Below are positions 62,327 through 64,000 of a stretch of 64,000 nt of DNA, one piece after another. Within the stretch, counting starts at the first letter, position 1; each line of letters begins with the position of its first letter. The position numbers and the translations under genes were made by a program. The notes beneath the pieces are model-generated. The model had not been told where the DNA came from and did no database searches. It saw only the letters and a list, made by a program, of their open reading frames with translations. The DNA comes from Dermatemys mawii (taxonomy: Eukaryota > Chordata > Testudines > Dermatemydidae): positions 52,650,453-52,714,452 of the forward strand of contig ML677326.1 of assembly GCA_007922305.1 (NCBI GenBank), written 5' to 3'.

Positions 62327-62934
62327 ATGTTGAGATGCTTCTTCAGTATTTTAGTATCCATGGCAGCTTTCTTGCATTTAAAAATATTTTCAAATTTGTG
62401 ATGTAGCCTAACATACAACTAGGTAAATGTATTGTTCTTTCATGTTTAAATCACTGAAAACCAGACTATGTCAACAAGTCTTCTCTTTTATCTTTTCATG
62501 CCTTCTTGTGTGGGAGAAGAGTATTAGAAAGGGAAGATAGACAAAATAATTCAGCCCCTCAGTTAAAGAGAGACATTCCTAAGTGAACTGCATAGTATAC
62601 TGAATCAGTTAAACTAAAGGACTGCTTTTGAACTTGGCTTTTAACTAATTTGTGCCTTTTCAGTAACTTTCTCTCATAGGCTGGCTGCCTATGCCCCTTT
62701 GAGGCAAGCTGGGATCAGCATTGACCATGACTTAGGAGCTATCTCTCAACCTCACTAACCTAGCAACATGAGGACTAATCAGTGAACTCAGCTAGCTGTA
62801 ATGGGACTTAATAGGAAAGACTAGCCCCCACTGGGGTGGTGAAGCAGGGAAACCACTACTTATTTAGTAATAGGATTTTATGTTTAAATAGAAGTGGGAA
62901 CTCAATGGGAGGAAACTTAGTGAAAAATAGCACA

Positions 62935-63065
62935 GTATTTCCAAAAGTAGAAGTAAAGGGAAAATAAAACAAAGCCTGCCAAAATGTACAGAGATGTGTT
63001 CTTCATCCCTCCTTAGGTCACGTGGATTAGCTTAAATCAGAGATACCAACATAGGAGAAGAACTA
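62935..63065 (+). repeat. Unnamed repeat, copy B
   Basis: Partner of 59985-60110: 'agcctgccaaaatgtac' (62975), then 'ttaggtcacgtggattagct' and 'taaatcagagatac'. Together they bracket the Penelope/Tx1/Penelope cluster. Confidence 0.6.
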
Positions 63066-64000
63066 AACAGAAAGGGTGTTCTCCTCTGAAAAGCCTAGGA
63101 AAGTCAGGCTAAGTCACCCACAGAAAGCAGCATTGGAACCTGTGTGGGGAGCCATGAGTTAGGGCCTACAAAAAGCAGGAAGGTCCTCAGAGGTAAACTG
63201 TTGGAGTTCCTGATGAAAGGAGTGAATTCTGTGGGAGAAGAAGTGATTCAAGAGAATCTCTGCAGAACCAAGAAACAGAAGATTTGAGTTGAGGCAGAGA
63301 AAGGCAGAACTATTATAAGTTAGAATATCATGTGTGAACTTTAAGTTGGGCCTTTAATTATCCTTGTAAGGGAAGAGGAACTATTATGTGACTTGGTTGG
63401 AGGGCTGAGCCACAGAAGACCTAGCGAGGAAGTTGAGAGAAGATGCTGGCTGAGATAGCTGATTGTTGGGCCATCTAAATGATCACAGCAGTAGGGGTGT
63501 GCAAGAGGCGAAATCCCCTGTAATTCTGGATTCAGGCATGAGAGGGCTCCTATGAGGTGAGGACACACATTCCCTTTAAGTTGGCCTTCGAGATGTCCAT
63601 TTTATCTTTTTTTGATTCATTATTTTACTGAATATTCTAGCACTTTTAGACCTCAAGCAGGTGAAGGCTCCACTGTGTTAATATTCTGGGGGGGATCCTT
63701 ATCTGTACTTCAAACAAGGTATAAAAATATGGGTGTTCAATAAAAATCCCTCACAAATGACTAAATTCTGAATGGCTTTGAGCCAGTGATTAAAGCAATG
63801 AAAGTAGTAGATTTGCAGTTCTGCTTGTCTATAGCTATGACTCATAAGGATAACCATGAAAATTGGGTCATGTTGCACATCAGGTACCTGCTGCACATGG
63901 AGAATTCCTCTTGTTTCCTATACCCCATCCTAAACTTACCATGACATCTTTTCTAATTCTAAGGTGAAATATGTCTTATGCACGATAGGTGTGACTCAAA
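63066..64000. other. No gene; purine-rich unassigned sequence
   Basis: Positions 63070-63560 are purine-rich and may belong to a repeat, possibly extending copy B, but no ends were found. The short frames here are unsupported. Confidence 0.35.

Overview
The window is non-coding vertebrate nuclear DNA, AT-rich and dense in transposable elements. The mix points to a sauropsid, most likely a turtle. It holds several CR1 LINEs, Penelope-like elements with GIY-YIG remnants, a two-gene PIF/Harbinger transposon, ZMYM-type (DUF4371) hAT relics, hAT and Harbinger MITEs, and a Tx1-like LINE remnant. Family names come from recalled similarity, not from a database search. I found no host protein-coding exon, tRNA, rRNA, CRISPR array or bacterial-style operon. 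Nearly all open frames are short chance frames or decayed element genes.

Layout. 1-1.5 kb: antisense CR1-like LINE. 3.0-3.3 kb: possible LTR fragment. 4.3-7.8 kb: decayed hAT element (minus strand) with a small hAT MITE near its 5' side. 9.0-10.4 kb: a GC-rich repeat and an LTR-like fragment. 12.0-12.1 kb: a striking 51-bp inverted repeat. 12.25-13.45 kb: a 5'-inverted Penelope-like element containing a TCTA microsatellite with a 10-N assembly gap. 15.8-23.0 kb: a CR1 LINE split by a 5.6-kb Harbinger element, whose Myb-like gene intron is itself split by a 1.44-kb LTR. 23.5-25.1 kb: a second CR1. 30.1-30.7 kb: a second Penelope element. 30.7-31.5 kb: a Harbinger MITE with a hAT MITE nested inside. 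35.4-36.0 and 40.2-40.8 kb: L2-like LINE pieces. 36.3-37.6 kb: a 1.34-kb non-autonomous hAT. 51.2-54.1 kb: CR1 pieces. 60.0-63.1 kb: a Penelope/Tx1/Penelope cluster flanked by two copies of an unnamed repeat. The remaining intervals look like old intergenic or intronic sequence.

The most informative locus is the Harbinger element. Two convergent genes can be read: a two-exon Myb/SANT-like DNA-binding protein (plus) and a DDE transposase (minus). These normally act together in Harbinger mobilisation. Each is interrupted by only two nonsense codons and neither has a frameshift that I could find, so the insertion looks relatively young. The nesting gives a clear order: CR1 first, then Harbinger, then LTR.

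Other features worth checking are the hairpin at 11996-12114 and the head-to-head Penelope arrangement, which resembles twin priming. I see no new multi-gene system.
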